Part shown: in pieces, positions 62,966 through 64,000 of the stretch
Numbering within the stretch: the stretch's first letter is position 1
How the letters are laid out: each line of letters begins with the position of its first letter
Assembly: GCA_900618795.1 (NCBI GenBank)
Contig: UYJD01000009.1
Coordinates: forward strand, 813,823 to 877,822
Reading direction: 5' to 3'
DNA length: 64,000 bases
From: Cyanodermella asteris
Taxonomy: Eukaryota > Ascomycota > Lecanoromycetes > Ostropales > Stictidaceae
Translations under genes and position numbers: made by a program
Notes under the pieces: generated by a model
What the model saw: the letters and a program-made list of their open reading frames with translations, nothing else
Told to the model about the DNA's origin: nothing
Databases searched by the model: none

Positions 62966-64000
62966 ATGCCGCACGACAGATCCCACTACTCGGAGGGCGT
63001 ATCAGAGCATCGCCGTTCTCACAGATCCAATCACGGACGCTCGCGTTCCCGTTCTCCGTCACGTCGCGCAGATAGGCCCCACAGACGGACGAGATCTCGA
63101 AGTCAGGAACGGCAGCGAGGTGGCCACGGAGCTGCAATCGTGGCGGAATTACCGCTCGGAGCGCGAGCGCTCGATAAGCGGGACTACGGGCGACTGAAGG
63201 CGCTCTTCGCGCTGTACCTGGACGTTCAGAAACAGCTTGTGCTGGAGGATCTGGAGGAAAAGGAGGCGCGGGGCAGGTGGAAGAGCTTCGTGGGAAAGTG
63301 GTGAGTCGGTTTATTCCCGAGTCTGTTTTCGCGTGTTCTTGTATCTTCAGCCATTTTCTTGAACCCGGCACATGTTACATGTCCTCTTTATGAAGATTGC
63401 TGGATGTCTACGGAGATGTGTTGTAGCTTTGCGACTAGCTACCAGATCGATGTCTTCAATCGAGCCTCAATCAAATTTCTCCACCTTCTTTCGGTAACTC
63501 AGCCATGTGAGGTGGTTGAGCATTTCTCCATTCATCAGGTCAGAACTCAGACTAACATGGCAGGAATCGTGGAGAATTGGCAGAAGGATGGTACGATCCC
63601 GAAACTTTTGCTCGGGCGGAGCGATCTATGAATGGATCGCCGTCGTATGGACGTCCTCGAAGCGCAACTCCACAGCCACCGCCCACTACGTTCCGCGAGT
63701 CTAATCACCAGCCAGAACGAAGATCCGATGATGATGATGACGATGACGATGATGACTACGGTCCTTCGCTTCCATCCTCACACTCACGAGCTCTTGTAAA
63801 GCCCAGCGTCACCGTGCCGTCCGCCCAGGACCTCGCCATGCGCCGTGAAAGCGAACTAGATGATCGCGAAGCCGCACTCGAGGCCCACCGCAGCGAAAGA
63901 AAGGAGTATCGACGACGTGAGAGGGACCGCCTCGATGAGCTGGCTCCCAAAGCTGAGGCTGGAACTCGGGAACGTCAACTGGAGAAGAAACGCGAGGCTG
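62966..64000 (+). CDS. HEL117-like Arg/Ser-rich protein, cut by window end
   Basis: Partial gene: exon 1 is 62966-63300, exon 2 starts at 63564 and runs past the window end. The 263-nt intron is long for this genome but has GTGAGT, a CTAAC branch and a CAG acceptor; it joins RWKSFVGK-W to NRGELAEGWYDPETF in frame. The N-terminus is rich in Arg and Ser (RSRSRSPSRR), typical of splicing-related proteins. The conserved block is LPLGARALDKRDYGRLKALF, then YLDVQKQLVLEDLEEKEARGR and the spliced WNRGELAEGWYDP. This is the fungal group annotated as RNA helicase HEL117, though I see no helicase motif in this part. After it come a Pro/Ser region, an Asp run of ten (63726-63757) and a long charged coiled coil still open at the end. 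A nuclear RNA-processing role is inferred from composition. Confidence 0.75.

Overview
The window is nuclear DNA of a filamentous ascomycete (Pezizomycotina). Many genes are split by short introns of about 43-82 nt with GT...CTAAC-like...AG signals. The gene families are fungal: a HET-domain protein, an AcrB-type protein, a Gds1 winged-helix protein, a Pth11-like membrane protein and UstYa-type oxidases. A Dothideomycete is a reasonable guess, but the sequence alone does not prove it. No rRNA, tRNA, CRISPR array or intact transposon was recognised.

Left arm (1-24.8 kb): mostly housekeeping or conserved genes. These are a conserved membrane-anchored protein (153-1937), a long gene-poor stretch (about 2-6.3 kb), two same-strand low-complexity proteins with an N-terminal zinc-knuckle-like motif (6.4-8.1 and 9.4-11.4 kb), a BCAS3-like WD40 protein (12.7-16 kb), AcrB (17.4-20.5 kb), a mitochondrial-type hotdog thioesterase (21.2-22.4 kb) and a HET-domain protein (22.9-24.8 kb).

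Decay zone (25-28.8 kb): a wrecked xylitol/sorbitol dehydrogenase gene, an intact P-loop kinase, the wrecked start of a short-chain reductase and a truncated Zn2Cys6 regulator whose second zinc cysteine is a tyrosine. It looks like a dying sugar-alcohol catabolic block.

Centre (28.9-48.2 kb): a probable biosynthetic gene cluster for a ribosomally made, cyclised peptide of the dikaritin type (the ustiloxin/asperipin/phomopsin class). Its core is a precursor gene (37002-37539) encoding a secreted 136-residue protein with nine identical VAYPDAY cores. The cores are separated by Lys-Arg sites and mostly by an Asp-Ala-Glu-Ala spacer. Two UstYa-family (DUF3328) proteins with paired HxxHC motifs lie next to it. 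Around them are a family-2 O-methyltransferase, a secreted alpha/beta-hydrolase, a PLP aminotransferase, a Pth11-like membrane protein, two more alpha/beta-hydrolases, a WrbA-type quinone reductase, a LaeA/UMTA-like methyltransferase, a cytochrome P450 with an unusual I-helix and a short-chain dehydrogenase. The expected scheme is secretion of the precursor, Kex2 cleavage at KR, trimming of X-Ala dipeptides, Tyr-based cyclisation by the UstYa proteins and further tailoring.

Right arm (48.8-64 kb): a DUF427 protein, a Gds1 winged-helix protein, a gene-free stretch of over 5 kb, an OMS1-like mitochondrial methyltransferase, a low-complexity protein with a YbjQ-like domain, and the start of an arginine/serine-rich HEL117-like protein cut by the window end. 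Exon boundaries were inferred by eye from reading frames and splice signals.
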